DNA of 64,000 nucleotides from NCBI RefSeq assembly GCF_002075885.1, contig NZ_MDET01000016.1, positions 1 to 64,000 on the forward strand, in the 5' to 3' direction. The first letter of the stretch is position 1, and each line of letters begins with the position of its first letter. Origin of the DNA: Manganibacter manganicus (GTDB lineage: Bacteria > Pseudomonadota > Alphaproteobacteria > Rhizobiales > Rhizobiaceae). Made by a program: the position numbers and the translations under genes. The notes beneath the pieces were generated by a model, which was not told the origin of the DNA, did no database searches, and saw nothing but the letters and a program-made list of their open reading frames with translations. This document shows, piece after piece, positions 1 to 7,788 of the stretch.

Positions 1-27
1 TGGCCTGCTGCCGGTTTCGTGGACACC
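1..27 (+). repeat. IS left terminal inverted repeat
   Basis: This matches the reverse complement of 1213-1239 at 24 of 27 positions, with the three mismatches clustered at positions 18-20. It defines the left end of the insertion sequence. Confidence 0.9.
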
Positions 28-61
28 GAGATAAGGTGTTTAACGGAACTGGAGAGAGGGA

Positions 62-352
62 ATGCAGAGAAGGAAGTTCAGCCGCGAGTTCAAGCTTGAG
101 GCAGTGAGACTGGTGAAGGATCGGGGCGTTGCGGTTGCGCAGGCCGCCCGTGATCTGGATCTCCATGAGAACGTGCTGCGCAAATGGATCAGGGATCTTG
201 CTGCCGATCCGCAGCATGCCTTTCCCGGTCATGGCCAGATGAAGCCGGAGCAGCTCGAGATCGACCGGCTGCGCAAGGAAGTCGCCAAACTGAAGGCGGA
301 GCGCGACATCCTAAAAAAGGCCGCAGCCTACTTCGCGAGGGAAGCGATATGA
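62..352 (+). CDS. IS3-family transposase OrfA (HTH protein)
   Basis: This 96-residue protein starts with a basic helix-turn-helix domain (about residues 5-50, with FSREFKLEAVRLV and ENVLRKWIRDL) that binds the element ends. A leucine-zipper-like helix follows (about 62-90). It is usually made alone as an inhibitor and also as the N-terminal part of the OrfAB transposase. An AG-rich ribosome binding site precedes the ATG. Its TGA overlaps the OrfB ATG (ATGA), and a slippery A AAA AAG lies in its last codons at 313-319. The length is normal for the family. Confidence 0.93.
   Translation: MQRRKFSREFKLEAVRLVKDRGVAVAQAARDLDLHENVLRKWIRDLAADPQHAFPGHGQMKPEQLEIDRLRKEVAKLKAERDILKKAAAYFAREAI
313..319 (+). 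promoter_or_regulatory. programmed -1 frameshift site (A AAA AAG)
   Basis: In the orfA frame this reads cta aaa aag, so the heptamer A-AAA-AAG sits correctly for a -1 slip into the orfB frame, which is open across it. IS3-family elements make the active OrfAB transposase this way. The placement is seen directly; the slip itself is inferred. Confidence 0.8.
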
Positions 353-1209
353 GGTTCGCTTTCATCGCGAGGCACCGGGGCATCTGGCCGGTGGCATGGC
401 TGTGCAGTGCACTGGATGTATCCCGCTCAGGCTTCCATGCCTGGCTCAACCGTAGCCCCAGCGTCCGCTCGCGGCACGACGAGATACTCGTCTCCCGGAT
501 CGACCGCAGCTTCAAGAGCAGTGACCGCACCTATGGCGCCCGTCGTGTCTGGCATGACGTCCTGGCCGAGGGTCTGTCCTGCGGCCTGCATCGCGTCGAG
601 AGGCTCATGCGGGAGAACGGGTTGCGTGCCCGGCCGCGCCGCCGTGGGCTGCCGAAGGACGCCGGCGAGCGGACCGCCGTCTCGGACAACCTCCTCGACC
701 GCGCCTTCGAGGCATCGGCTCCGAACCAGAAGTGGATCGCCGACTTCACCTACATCTGGACCGCCGAAGGTTGGCTCTACGTTGCCGCCGTCGTCGACCT
801 GTTCTCCCGGCGCGTCGTCGGCTGGGCGATGAAGGCGGAGATGACGGCCCAACTCGTCACCGACGCCCTCATCATGGCGATCTGGCGCAGAGGAAAACCC
901 GATAGCCTGCTTCATCATTCGGACCAGGGATCGCAATACACCAGTGAGCAGTTCCAGCGCCTGATGGCTGACCACGGCATCACCTGTTCGATGAGCCGGT
1001 CGGGCAACGTCTGGGACAATGCTGCGATGGAGAGCTTCTTCTCGTCGCTCAAGACAGAGCGGACGGCCCGCAAGGTCTACAGGAGGAGGGACGACGCCAG
1101 GGCGGATGTGTTCGATTACATCGAACGCTTCTACAACCCTCGGCGACGGCACTCGACACTGGGCTATCTCAGCCCCGTCGAGTTCGAGGAGCAAGCTATG
1201 TTAGCTTAA
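349..1209 (+). CDS. IS3-family transposase OrfB (DDE integrase domain)
   Basis: OrfB carries an HTH_21-like region followed by the rve integrase core. The DDE triad is visible as WIADFTYIW (first D), HHSDQGSQY (second D) and WDNAAMESFF (E). Its frame is open upstream to about 184, so a -1 slip at 313-319 gives an OrfAB fusion of normal length. The independent start is the ATG at 349 that overlaps the orfA stop. The C-terminal signature with RRRHSTLGYLSP is typical of IS3 transposases. Confidence 0.94.
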   Translation: MRFAFIARHRGIWPVAWLCSALDVSRSGFHAWLNRSPSVRSRHDEILVSRIDRSFKSSDRTYGARRVWHDVLAEGLSCGLHRVERLMRENGLRARPRRRGLPKDAGERTAVSDNLLDRAFEASAPNQKWIADFTYIWTAEGWLYVAAVVDLFSRRVVGWAMKAEMTAQLVTDALIMAIWRRGKPDSLLHHSDQGSQYTSEQFQRLMADHGITCSMSRSGNVWDNAAMESFFSSLKTERTARKVYRRRDDARADVFDYIERFYNPRRRHSTLGYLSPVEFEEQAMLA

Positions 1210-3461
1210 CCTGGTGTCCGAAAAACCGGCAGCAGGCCATGCATCAGGGCGTGGAAGCTTGAGGGCGTCACGATCAGGAGCACGGCCGGAGGCGGACGCT
1301 CCTCTGCTAGATCCTTCGCGGTCCTCCGGTCGATCGCCGACGGTCCGATCTCAGCCAGATGGCTGTGCCACGTGCCGACGTCGATCAGTCGCTTGCCACT
1401 TTCCTCGTACCGTTTAGCGATCGCGCTCTTCAGGCCATCCTTCCCCAGGACGAAGAGTGAGGCACTGCGCGAACTGTCAGACGGCGGGTCGAGCAGGTCG
1501 ACCACGGTTATTAGCATCGTGCGCGCGCTGCAGGAGCCCAGCATCAGTCCACCGGTTTCGACCCCGGGATGGCGGGCAATGTCTTCACGCATCCGGTCAA
1601 CGACGGGTCTGGCGATGCGCAGGCGCCAAGCGCCGCCCTCAACGGGCATCTCAAGCATTTCCGGGACGACAATCCGCCGCCAACTGGTCGTGCCGGCACC
1701 ATCGTGCGTCCCGATCGCGATCGCACCCTCACCCGCACCGGCGCTAGCGAGATCCACCAGCTGCTCGGCCGCAAGCGCCGTCATGGCCGACAGGCGCATG
1801 TCGGTGGACGGCATCGTCAGCGAACCGCATCCATCGCCGATCTGGACTTCCGTGAGCCCGAACTTTGGATCGAACAACAAAGTGCGTTCCCTGGGATTGG
1901 CCTCGGCGCTCATAATGACCTCGAGGTCTGCGAGGCTCGGATTGCGTGCCGCTCCCTCCAAAAGGACGAACCCGCCACTGCCTCGACCGAAAAGCGCCAT
2001 CTCCGCCATGCGTGATGGCAAGGCGTCCTTTGAGACAAATGACAGGGCTTCGCGCACGATCAGCGAGGCCGTCGTATTGACGAGGGTTGCTGTGCCGGGC
2101 GGCGCAATCTTAGCCCGCGCTTCGGGCAGGCCTAGCTCCAGCGAGACATCGCCTAGGTAGACGCCCGGCCGTTGGCCCAGCGGGCTCAACTCCTCCGCAA
2201 GCTCACTCGCCTTCGGCCATTGGAGCGGCCCGCGCACAAGGGCGTGCCGGGCCATGTTATGCGGCATCAGACAACGGTTATCGGACAGCGCAGTGATGCG
2301 CGCCCCGGCACGGGCGAGGTGCAGCGCGGTCTTCGACCCGACACTCCCGCACCCGATCATCGCGAACGACTTGGAGTCCGGCGCGCCGGAAATGCTCCTG
2401 AGCAATTCGGGCGAAAGCCGATCTACTTCCTTGGCTGCCCTGACACGTTTGCCGTCCGGGCCATCTACAAGGGAACGCCGCCCCTTAATCGGGGCGATCT
2501 CAAATACATAAGGCAGGAGTTCGATCGAGGAATCCCGGCCGATCAGGTTATAGGGTCGACGGAAGCACAGGACCACGCCCACCGGGATGACGATGTCCGC
2601 GCTCCATTCCCGCCAATGGTCTTCCATGCGCGCGAGGAACGAGTTGAACGTCGTGCCGAGGCCGATATCGCGTGCGCGCGCGGCGAGGTCGTCCAGGGTC
2701 TCGATGTCCTCCGAGAGGATCTCACTGGAGATCGTTCCGATCGCGGGCCAGAACAGTGCCGTTACGGTTTCGCCAGTCCTGCCGCCGCCGGATTTTTCAC
2801 TGCTATATGGAAACGCGGCGAGTTTGCCGGAAGCCGGCGCGATCTCGTCAGTGACGAGAATCATGGCCTCGCGCCTTTGCTCCACAGAATACTGTATGTG
2901 GCGCGAACGCAGCAGCAGGTGGCCGGCCTTATTGGTGAGCCGGTTACGCAGCTGCCGGGGATCGGCAATCAGAACGTCGTCGAGGTCGTAGCGGAGGACG
3001 GGTTCCCAACCTTGCGACGGCTCCATCAGCGAGCGGGTAGCGGCCTTTGCAAGCCATGCGCCCAGCTGGGAGAGGATCTGGACAACCCCAGCCTCGACCA
3101 AGCCCCATTGGCCGAAGTACTCGTCAGGCGCGCCCGCGACGAGACAGGGTATCGGCCGCCCCTTGCCGGAGCGGCTGGACAGGTGGGGGAAGCCGCGCGG
3201 GAAATCCTCGCGCAGCGTGAACGTGGGGGACGACCAGGGAAAGTTGGACCAGAGGCTGACCCGGACTTCCTCAAGGACCTTCACGCCGCTGTCGCTGATC
3301 CCACGGGCCGCGTCGGCTAGGGGCATTTCCACGCGGATAGTGACGGCGATCACCGCCCTCTGGTCATCGACGGAAAGGATCTCAATGCCGCTGCACAGCG
3401 CATGCCTTTCCGCGACACGCACGAACGTCCGTGCGTGCCGCTCCAGTTCGGAGGAGGACAT
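1206..3461 (-). CDS. E2-E1-JAB triple-fusion protein (ubiquitin-like conjugation module), C-terminus replaced by IS
   Basis: This 751-residue protein has three domains in order. An E2-like domain (about 1-160) has a candidate catalytic cysteine in RPIPCLVAG. An E1/ThiF-like Rossmann adenylation domain (about 365-600) has GCGSVGS, the nucleotide-binding motif LSDNRCLMPHNMARH and a conserved lysine in WPKASEL, with a later candidate cysteine in GDGCGSL. A JAB/JAMM metallopeptidase domain (about 625-745) has ETGG and the zinc motif HSH-x7-S-x2-D in WHSHLAEIGPSAID. Related modules occur in type II CBASS (Cap2/Cap3) and other bacterial Ubl operons; here all three are one chain. It starts 2 bases after the metallo-beta-lactamase stop, so the two form one operon. 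The last 10 codons and the stop are IS sequence. The catalytic JAB core is complete, but the native tail is lost. No Ubl gene is visible; it could lie beyond the left edge. Role in defence is inferred. Confidence 0.85.
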   Translation of the reverse strand: MSSSELERHARTFVRVAERHALCSGIEILSVDDQRAVIAVTIRVEMPLADAARGISDSGVKVLEEVRVSLWSNFPWSSPTFTLREDFPRGFPHLSSRSGKGRPIPCLVAGAPDEYFGQWGLVEAGVVQILSQLGAWLAKAATRSLMEPSQGWEPVLRYDLDDVLIADPRQLRNRLTNKAGHLLLRSRHIQYSVEQRREAMILVTDEIAPASGKLAAFPYSSEKSGGGRTGETVTALFWPAIGTISSEILSEDIETLDDLAARARDIGLGTTFNSFLARMEDHWREWSADIVIPVGVVLCFRRPYNLIGRDSSIELLPYVFEIAPIKGRRSLVDGPDGKRVRAAKEVDRLSPELLRSISGAPDSKSFAMIGCGSVGSKTALHLARAGARITALSDNRCLMPHNMARHALVRGPLQWPKASELAEELSPLGQRPGVYLGDVSLELGLPEARAKIAPPGTATLVNTTASLIVREALSFVSKDALPSRMAEMALFGRGSGGFVLLEGAARNPSLADLEVIMSAEANPRERTLLFDPKFGLTEVQIGDGCGSLTMPSTDMRLSAMTALAAEQLVDLASAGAGEGAIAIGTHDGAGTTSWRRIVVPEMLEMPVEGGAWRLRIARPVVDRMREDIARHPGVETGGLMLGSCSARTMLITVVDLLDPPSDSSRSASLFVLGKDGLKSAIAKRYEESGKRLIDVGTWHSHLAEIGPSAIDRRTAKDLAEERPPPAVLLIVTPSSFHALMHGLLPVFRTPG
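1213..1239 (-). repeat. IS right terminal inverted repeat, junction inside the E2-E1-JAB gene
   Basis: This is the right terminal repeat of the IS3-family element. Read on the minus strand it supplies the final ten codons (about GLLPVFRTPG) and, just beyond it, the TAA stop of the interrupted E2-E1-JAB gene. The native target sequence resumes at 1240. Confidence 0.88.
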
Positions 3462-3463
3462 GG

Positions 3464-4642
3464 TCAGCCGTGCGCCCGGGCGACCGATGCGATGCCGCTG
3501 ACCCCTGCCGCCGCGGCGCTCGCCGCTGCCGAGAGCGCGATCTTGCGGGCAGTTCCGGCGTGGTAGATCTTGAACTCGACCGGCGTGCCCTTCTCGTCGA
3601 AGTGCTCCATCGTGCAGGTGAAGCGGTCGGCGTCATCCTCCACGATCGACACATACTCGCGCTTGGCGCGCTCATGCGGCGGATTGCTGTCGTCCTTCTT
3701 GATCGGCTTGCAGCTGGCGACGATCACGGCACCGGCGCGGATCTGCGACAAGGCATTGCGCGCCTTCTCGGAGACCTTCACCTTCTCGCCGAGCTGTGAC
3801 CAGCGGTCGTGGCTGAGCGTCCGCCACGAGCAATGGTGCGGCGTCTCCATGACGTCGTAGGACAGCCAGTCGCGGTCGTAGTGCTCGAGCTGGTCCCACA
3901 GGCGTTCCCAGATCGCCACGCCGGCGTCGCCACCGGTCAGGAACCGGCACTTGTCCAGATATCCGTCCCCGGCGATCGAAAAGCGGATGATCACGGACGA
4001 GTTGTTCTTCTCGAGCAAGTGGATCAGATCCTCGTCGTCTTCGTCGACGACCATCGGCGCGAGGAGCCGCCCCTCGAAGTGTCCGGTCGCGCCGCGGTTG
4101 GCGCTAGTGATCAGGCCATACTGCGGGATGACGATCTCCATGATGTCGTCGGTCTTGCCGTCCTTGTCCTTGCTCATCAGCAGGATGCGGTCGCCGTCAC
4201 CGACGGCAGCACCCTTTTTCCGGTAAAGCCTGACGCGGCGACGGGCCTCGGCGGCCCACGCCTTGGCATCTTCGCCCAAAACGTGCTTGGCGCTGGCCCG
4301 GCGGAACACGATTGGGGACGACCACATCTCGCGGATGAGAATGAGGTCGTCCTTCTTGTCATCCGGGAAGTCCTCGGGCGGCCCGAGGTGGAAATGGTTG
4401 CGGAGGCCGGTGACGTGGTCGCCGTCTGGGTGGGACAGCAGGAACGAGTCGATGTACATCCGCCCCTCGCTGTCGCGCGGCAGGCGGTCCTTGAGGTCGG
4501 CCGCAACGTCGTAGGTGTCGTCGTCGGGATCGTCGGCCGCCGAGCGGATGTTGATGTCGACGAGGATGTTCTGGCCGTTGTCGAGGTTGATAAGGGCCAT
4601 GTCCCCGTTTGCCACGGGGAAGAAAGTCAGATTCGCGGTCAA
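3464..4642 (-). CDS. ComEC-like metallo-beta-lactamase-fold hydrolase
   Basis: This 392-residue protein has an MBL fold of the ComEC/DNA-internalisation type. The metal motif SHPDGDH lies at about residue 70. Later ligands are visible in LTGGDAG (about 245) and TPHHCSW (about 270). The start is a TTG at 4642 with a well-spaced AGGAG upstream. The C-terminal 25 residues are alanine-rich and hydrophobic, perhaps a membrane-associated tail. It is the first gene of the operon with the E2-E1-JAB fusion (2-base gap). An association of MBL proteins with bacterial E2/E1/JAB operons has been described in comparative genomics. The substrate is unknown; a hydrolase effector or processing enzyme is possible. 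Confidence 0.8.
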   Translation of the reverse strand: MTANLTFFPVANGDMALINLDNGQNILVDINIRSAADDPDDDTYDVAADLKDRLPRDSEGRMYIDSFLLSHPDGDHVTGLRNHFHLGPPEDFPDDKKDDLILIREMWSSPIVFRRASAKHVLGEDAKAWAAEARRRVRLYRKKGAAVGDGDRILLMSKDKDGKTDDIMEIVIPQYGLITSANRGATGHFEGRLLAPMVVDEDDEDLIHLLEKNNSSVIIRFSIAGDGYLDKCRFLTGGDAGVAIWERLWDQLEHYDRDWLSYDVMETPHHCSWRTLSHDRWSQLGEKVKVSEKARNALSQIRAGAVIVASCKPIKKDDSNPPHERAKREYVSIVEDDADRFTCTMEHFDEKGTPVEFKIYHAGTARKIALSAAASAAAAGVSGIASVARAHG

Positions 4643-4962
4643 TTGAAGCTCCTGAAGTAGGTGTCACACCGGAGCCTCTCCGGGGGCACAACAAACGCGC
4701 CCACGTGCGGGCTCATTTTGGGAATTCGTGAGCCGAGCTCGGCTGCGTCGATGCCGCTTGTGCCCCTATCGTCGCTAGGAACTCGATAGGGGCGCTCAAC
4801 CAGTTGATTCTCTTCAAAAACTCTCACGATTGCCCGCTCTTTTAGAGGCGACGAGGTTGCTATCTGCCTCGTGCGTCCATAAGATATGGGAACGATCGAC
4901 AATCGCGTCAAGTAACTTGATGGATATTTATACCATGAATCGGGTAAGTAGGAGGAAGGCGC
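4643..4962. promoter_or_regulatory. divergent promoter region between MBL/E2-E1-JAB operon and WYL regulator
   Basis: This 320-base gap separates two divergent units and should hold both promoters. It contains a perfect 13-bp palindrome at 4908-4920 and an AT-rich stretch (tggatatttatacca) next to it. A 90-codon frame on the minus strand (4639-4911) has no convincing ribosome binding site or recognisable motif and is not called. Confidence 0.6.
4908..4920. promoter_or_regulatory. candidate operator palindrome TCAAGTAACTTGA
   Basis: This is a perfect palindrome with 6-bp arms and a one-base centre, located 42 bases before the WYL regulator start and 265 bases before the MBL start. BrxR/CapW-type WYL regulators bind inverted repeats near their own promoters. 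That this protein binds here is inferred from position only. Confidence 0.45.
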
Positions 4963-5880
4963 ATGGATGATAATGGCGAACGGTTGCGTTGGGGCGTTCG
5001 TCGGCGGCTTGAGTTCATTGATTTCCGGCTCTTCTGGGACGGCCGCTTCAACCGAAGCGACATGGCCGAGACGTTCGGGATTTCAGCACAACAGGCTTCG
5101 GCAGATATCGCCCTCTACGAGAAGCGGTCTCCGGAGAACCTCCGCTATGACCGTGGAGAGAAGGCATATCTGCGTGCCGATGGTTTCTCACCGGCATTCA
5201 TCGGCGAGACGATCGACCGCTACCTGCTTCAACTCGTCGCCATCGAGAACCACTGGATGCGGACCGGCGACACTTGGTTCGATACCTTACCCCCAGTCGA
5301 GGTAGTCACGCTCGGTCGGCGTCCGACGGATCCGTCGGTGCTATTGCGCGTGCTTGACGCTGTTCGAAAAAGGCTTGAGATCGACATTGATTATTCGTCC
5401 CTCACTGGATCTCAACACTCTTCCAGAACCATCGCGCCTCATGCGCTGTCGTACAGCGCCGGACGTTGGTATGTGCGATCTTGGTCGCGCGACCACAATG
5501 ATTTCCGTGATTACAATCTCAATAGGATCGAAGCCGTCGGTGACCAGCGTCCAGCGTCGGTCGATCCAACCCTCGATTTCGAGTGGATGCACAAGATCAA
5601 CCTGATCCTGGTGCCCAACCCGGCCCTAACGCCGGCCCGTCAAGCCGCCGTCGCCTCCGAGCATGGGATGACGGATGGGCGTCTGGTCCGCCCATGCCGT
5701 CTTAGCCTGAGCTTCTATCTGATGAGCGAGTTTAATCTCGACGTCGAACCCGGGGTACTCAAGCCTGAGAAGCAACAAATCGTCCTGCTTAATCGCGAGG
5801 AGGTCACCAGAGCCAGGGAACTCTCTCGTCAAATGGCGATCGAAGCCTTGGCAAGGTCGTCAGAACGCAATTCTGCATGA
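4963..5880 (+). CDS. BrxR/CapW-like WYL-domain transcriptional regulator
   Basis: This 305-residue protein begins with a winged helix-turn-helix (about 10-70, with RRLEFIDFRLFWDGRFNRSD, then ISAQQASADIALYE and PENLRYD). This N-terminal signature is shared with BrxR and CapW, the WYL regulators of BREX and CBASS islands. A WYL domain follows (WYVRSWSRD at about 159-167), then a WCX-like C-terminal extension. AGGAGG at 4950-4955 sets the ATG start. It is divergent from the MBL/E2-E1-JAB operon, which fits a phage-responsive repressor of that operon. Ligand binding by the WYL domain and the target promoter are inferred. Confidence 0.88.
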   Translation: MDDNGERLRWGVRRRLEFIDFRLFWDGRFNRSDMAETFGISAQQASADIALYEKRSPENLRYDRGEKAYLRADGFSPAFIGETIDRYLLQLVAIENHWMRTGDTWFDTLPPVEVVTLGRRPTDPSVLLRVLDAVRKRLEIDIDYSSLTGSQHSSRTIAPHALSYSAGRWYVRSWSRDHNDFRDYNLNRIEAVGDQRPASVDPTLDFEWMHKINLILVPNPALTPARQAAVASEHGMTDGRLVRPCRLSLSFYLMSEFNLDVEPGVLKPEKQQIVLLNREEVTRARELSRQMAIEALARSSERNSA

Positions 5881-5929
5881 CACGATTTCACGGCGCTGTG
5901 CCGTCTGAACTATCGAGGCGCCAGCGGCC

Positions 5930-6613
5930 ATGCCGGTAGTAGCTACATTGTTGTTCGGCAGCCTCGCACGCTCCGATAGCGCCGAAGGGTCCGATACGGA
6001 CCTCCTGATGATTACTCTTGATCAGGAAACCCGACACGTATCGGTCGGGCATCTGTCGCTCTTCCTTTATCCATGGTCTCGGCTGGAAGCCGACGCGCGG
6101 GCCGGTGACCTTTTCGTCTGCCATCTAGTCCGGGAAGCCAAATCGCTCATCGATCCGGACGGCTATCTGCCCAAACTCCAAAAGGCTTTCGCTTTCAAAA
6201 GGAGCTATCGCGATGACATCGAGCGGGCAACGGACTTCGCTTGGTTCCTGGTCAAGTTCGGCGACGAGCTCAATGCATCACTTCTGCTCAAACGCGCGCT
6301 CTGGTGCATTCGGACGATCCTCATCGCCCGAAGCGCTGAGCGTCAAATGCCCGTCTTTGCACCTGAGCGTCTAGCGGAATTGACCGGATCGGCCGCAGCG
6401 CGAGAGCTTCTGGGACAGCGGCGTCGCGCGCACAGTCAAGACACGGTCAGATCGGCGCTTCATCAATTCCTTCAGAGCGAACCCACGCCACATCGGCCAC
6501 TGCAAATCCTCGCTCGCAATGAGTTCGTCGAAAGGTTCACCGCCTCAGATAACAGAGTGGCACTGCAGACACTTCAACAGGAAGAGGAGAGCCGGACCGG
6601 CTATGTTGGGTAG
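5930..6613 (+). CDS. minimal nucleotidyltransferase (MNT-type, Pol-beta superfamily)
   Basis: This 227-residue protein starts almost at the first strand of an NTP_transf_2 domain, with GSLARSDSAEGSDTD at about residues 10-24 (GS...D...D.D catalytic pattern). The rest is mainly helical, as in MNT/HEPN-like arrangements, but no HEPN RxxxxH motif is clear. The frame opens only about 20 bases upstream of the ATG, so a longer N-terminus is unlikely. It follows the WYL regulator by 49 bases in the same direction and may be co-transcribed. It lacks the length of a CBASS CD-NTase, so it is not called one. It could modify a protein or RNA by nucleotide transfer; the target is unknown. Confidence 0.65.
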   Translation: MPVVATLLFGSLARSDSAEGSDTDLLMITLDQETRHVSVGHLSLFLYPWSRLEADARAGDLFVCHLVREAKSLIDPDGYLPKLQKAFAFKRSYRDDIERATDFAWFLVKFGDELNASLLLKRALWCIRTILIARSAERQMPVFAPERLAELTGSAAARELLGQRRRAHSQDTVRSALHQFLQSEPTPHRPLQILARNEFVERFTASDNRVALQTLQQEEESRTGYVG

Positions 6614-6936
6614 CCTGATCGAATGCGGATCTGTCCGCTTCCGGAATATCGCAAGCAGAGAACGAACCCGATACGGTGGAGGGGGTTTGGGGATCACTAG
6701 TTTTTCGGCATCCGATTTCGCGAGGGATTTCTCGATAATTTTTGACAAAGCGTCGGGGCCGCCTGGACAATGATCTTTGCCGTGGCGACGAGGATCCTTG
6801 GACGACTGCAGCTGGCGTATCGGCGACGCTGCAGGAGGCCGACCTACTTTGCACTGTGGTTGATAAGTCTATATAGGATTGACATTTATGGCATATGATA
6901 AAGTGGCGCTTGAGCGCACTTTAGGATTGTGCGATT
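6614..6936. other. intergenic region upstream of abiE
   Basis: No gene is supported in these 323 bases. The right end contains TTGACA at 6879-6884, an AT-rich stretch and an imperfect inverted repeat at 6901-6921. These probably form the abiEi promoter and operator. Confidence 0.55.
6901..6921. promoter_or_regulatory. inverted repeat before abiEi, candidate AbiEi operator
   Basis: The arms are AAGTG-G-CGCT and AGCG-CACTT, with one unpaired base on the left side, 16-36 bases before the abiEi ATG. AbiEi antitoxins repress their own operon by binding inverted repeats in the promoter. Binding here is inferred from position. Confidence 0.45.
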
Positions 6937-7788
6937 ATGTCAGCTATGAATAGACCCTCGGCCACAAAGCTAAAGCACCTTCTCCAAGCTGTTCCTCCCG
7001 GATTCCTAGTTGATTCCGGCTGGATGAAACGTCACGGCATCTCACGCCAGTCAACGTCCGCCTACGTCGTGAGCGGATGGCTGGAGCGGGTCGCGCAAGG
7101 GGTGTTCAGGCGGCCGTTCGCCGCAGCGGAAAGCACCGAAGCCCGGACCGGCTGGAAGATACCTCTCCTCTCTGCGCAGTGGCTGATGGGTTACGGATTC
7201 CATCTAGGTGGCATGAGTGCGCTCGACCTGCGCGGACACAGCCACTACCTGCGATTGGGCGACGATCTCGACGTCTATCTCTATGGTAACGACGTTCCGG
7301 ACTGGCTGTTGAAACTGGAGACCAACACGCATTTCGTTCGCAGGCGCAACGATCTGTTCGAGGATCCGGTGCTTGGCGTGGAAAACGCTTCTTTCAGCCT
7401 CGCTGAGCCCACGGACGGCGAACTGCAGCTCAGTCCGTGGCGCTGGCCGCTAAAGATGGCCTCGGCCGAACGCGCGGTTCTCGAAGCTCTGGACGAGGTG
7501 CCGCGGACGGTCAGCTTTCACACCATGGACACTGTCTTTGAGGCCCTGGTCAGCCTGCGCCCCCGCCTGATGGCGCAGTTGCTTGAGCAATGCCGCAGCG
7601 TGAAGGTGAAGCGCCTGTTCCTGGTCTATGCCGACAAGCATGCCCATCCCTGGCGCAAACACATCGACGTATCCAGCCTGGAACTCGGCAGCGGGGACCG
7701 GAGCTTGCTGTCGGGCGGCCGTCTTCATCCAGCCTATCGCATCACGGTACCCGCCGATCTCCTGCCGCGGGAGCCAAGCGATGCGTGA
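6937..7788 (+). CDS. abiEi: type IV antitoxin AbiEi-like, DNA-binding
   Basis: This 283-residue protein has an N-terminal winged helix (about 15-65, with GWMKRHGISRQST and SGWLERVAQGVFRR) of the AbiEi_3_N type. A C-terminal AbiEi antitoxin domain follows, with MGYGFHLGGMSAL and AERAVLEALDEVP. The next gene overlaps it by 8 bases and encodes the nucleotidyltransferase toxin, the standard AbiE order. In known AbiE systems the antitoxin represses the operon and counteracts the toxin without direct binding. The system can abort phage growth or stabilise plasmids. Confidence 0.88.
   Translation: MSAMNRPSATKLKHLLQAVPPGFLVDSGWMKRHGISRQSTSAYVVSGWLERVAQGVFRRPFAAAESTEARTGWKIPLLSAQWLMGYGFHLGGMSALDLRGHSHYLRLGDDLDVYLYGNDVPDWLLKLETNTHFVRRRNDLFEDPVLGVENASFSLAEPTDGELQLSPWRWPLKMASAERAVLEALDEVPRTVSFHTMDTVFEALVSLRPRLMAQLLEQCRSVKVKRLFLVYADKHAHPWRKHIDVSSLELGSGDRSLLSGGRLHPAYRITVPADLLPREPSDA

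Larger units (their letters stand above)
1..1239 (+). mobile_element. complete IS3-family insertion sequence
   Basis: The element is bounded by 27-bp imperfect inverted repeats (24 of 27 identical) at 1-27 and 1213-1239, starting TGGCCTGCTG. It encodes an orfA/orfB pair with an A6G slippery sequence, the classic IS3 arrangement. The window begins at the first base of the left repeat, so the left target duplication cannot be seen. The right end lies inside the 3' end of the E2-E1-JAB gene, whose last codons and stop come from the repeat. All open frames look intact, so the copy is probably competent. Confidence 0.93.

Noticed and set aside
4639..4911. 90-codon frame on the minus strand just before the MBL gene, considered as a missing Ubl gene
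   Set aside because: It starts with TTG without a ribosome binding site, overlaps the divergent promoter and palindrome, has no beta-grasp-like pattern and lacks a C-terminal glycine.
5930..6613. Nucleotidyltransferase as a CBASS CD-NTase
   Set aside because: It is only 227 residues long and the sequence fits a minimal nucleotidyltransferase; no CBASS effector with a clear cyclic-nucleotide sensor is adjacent.
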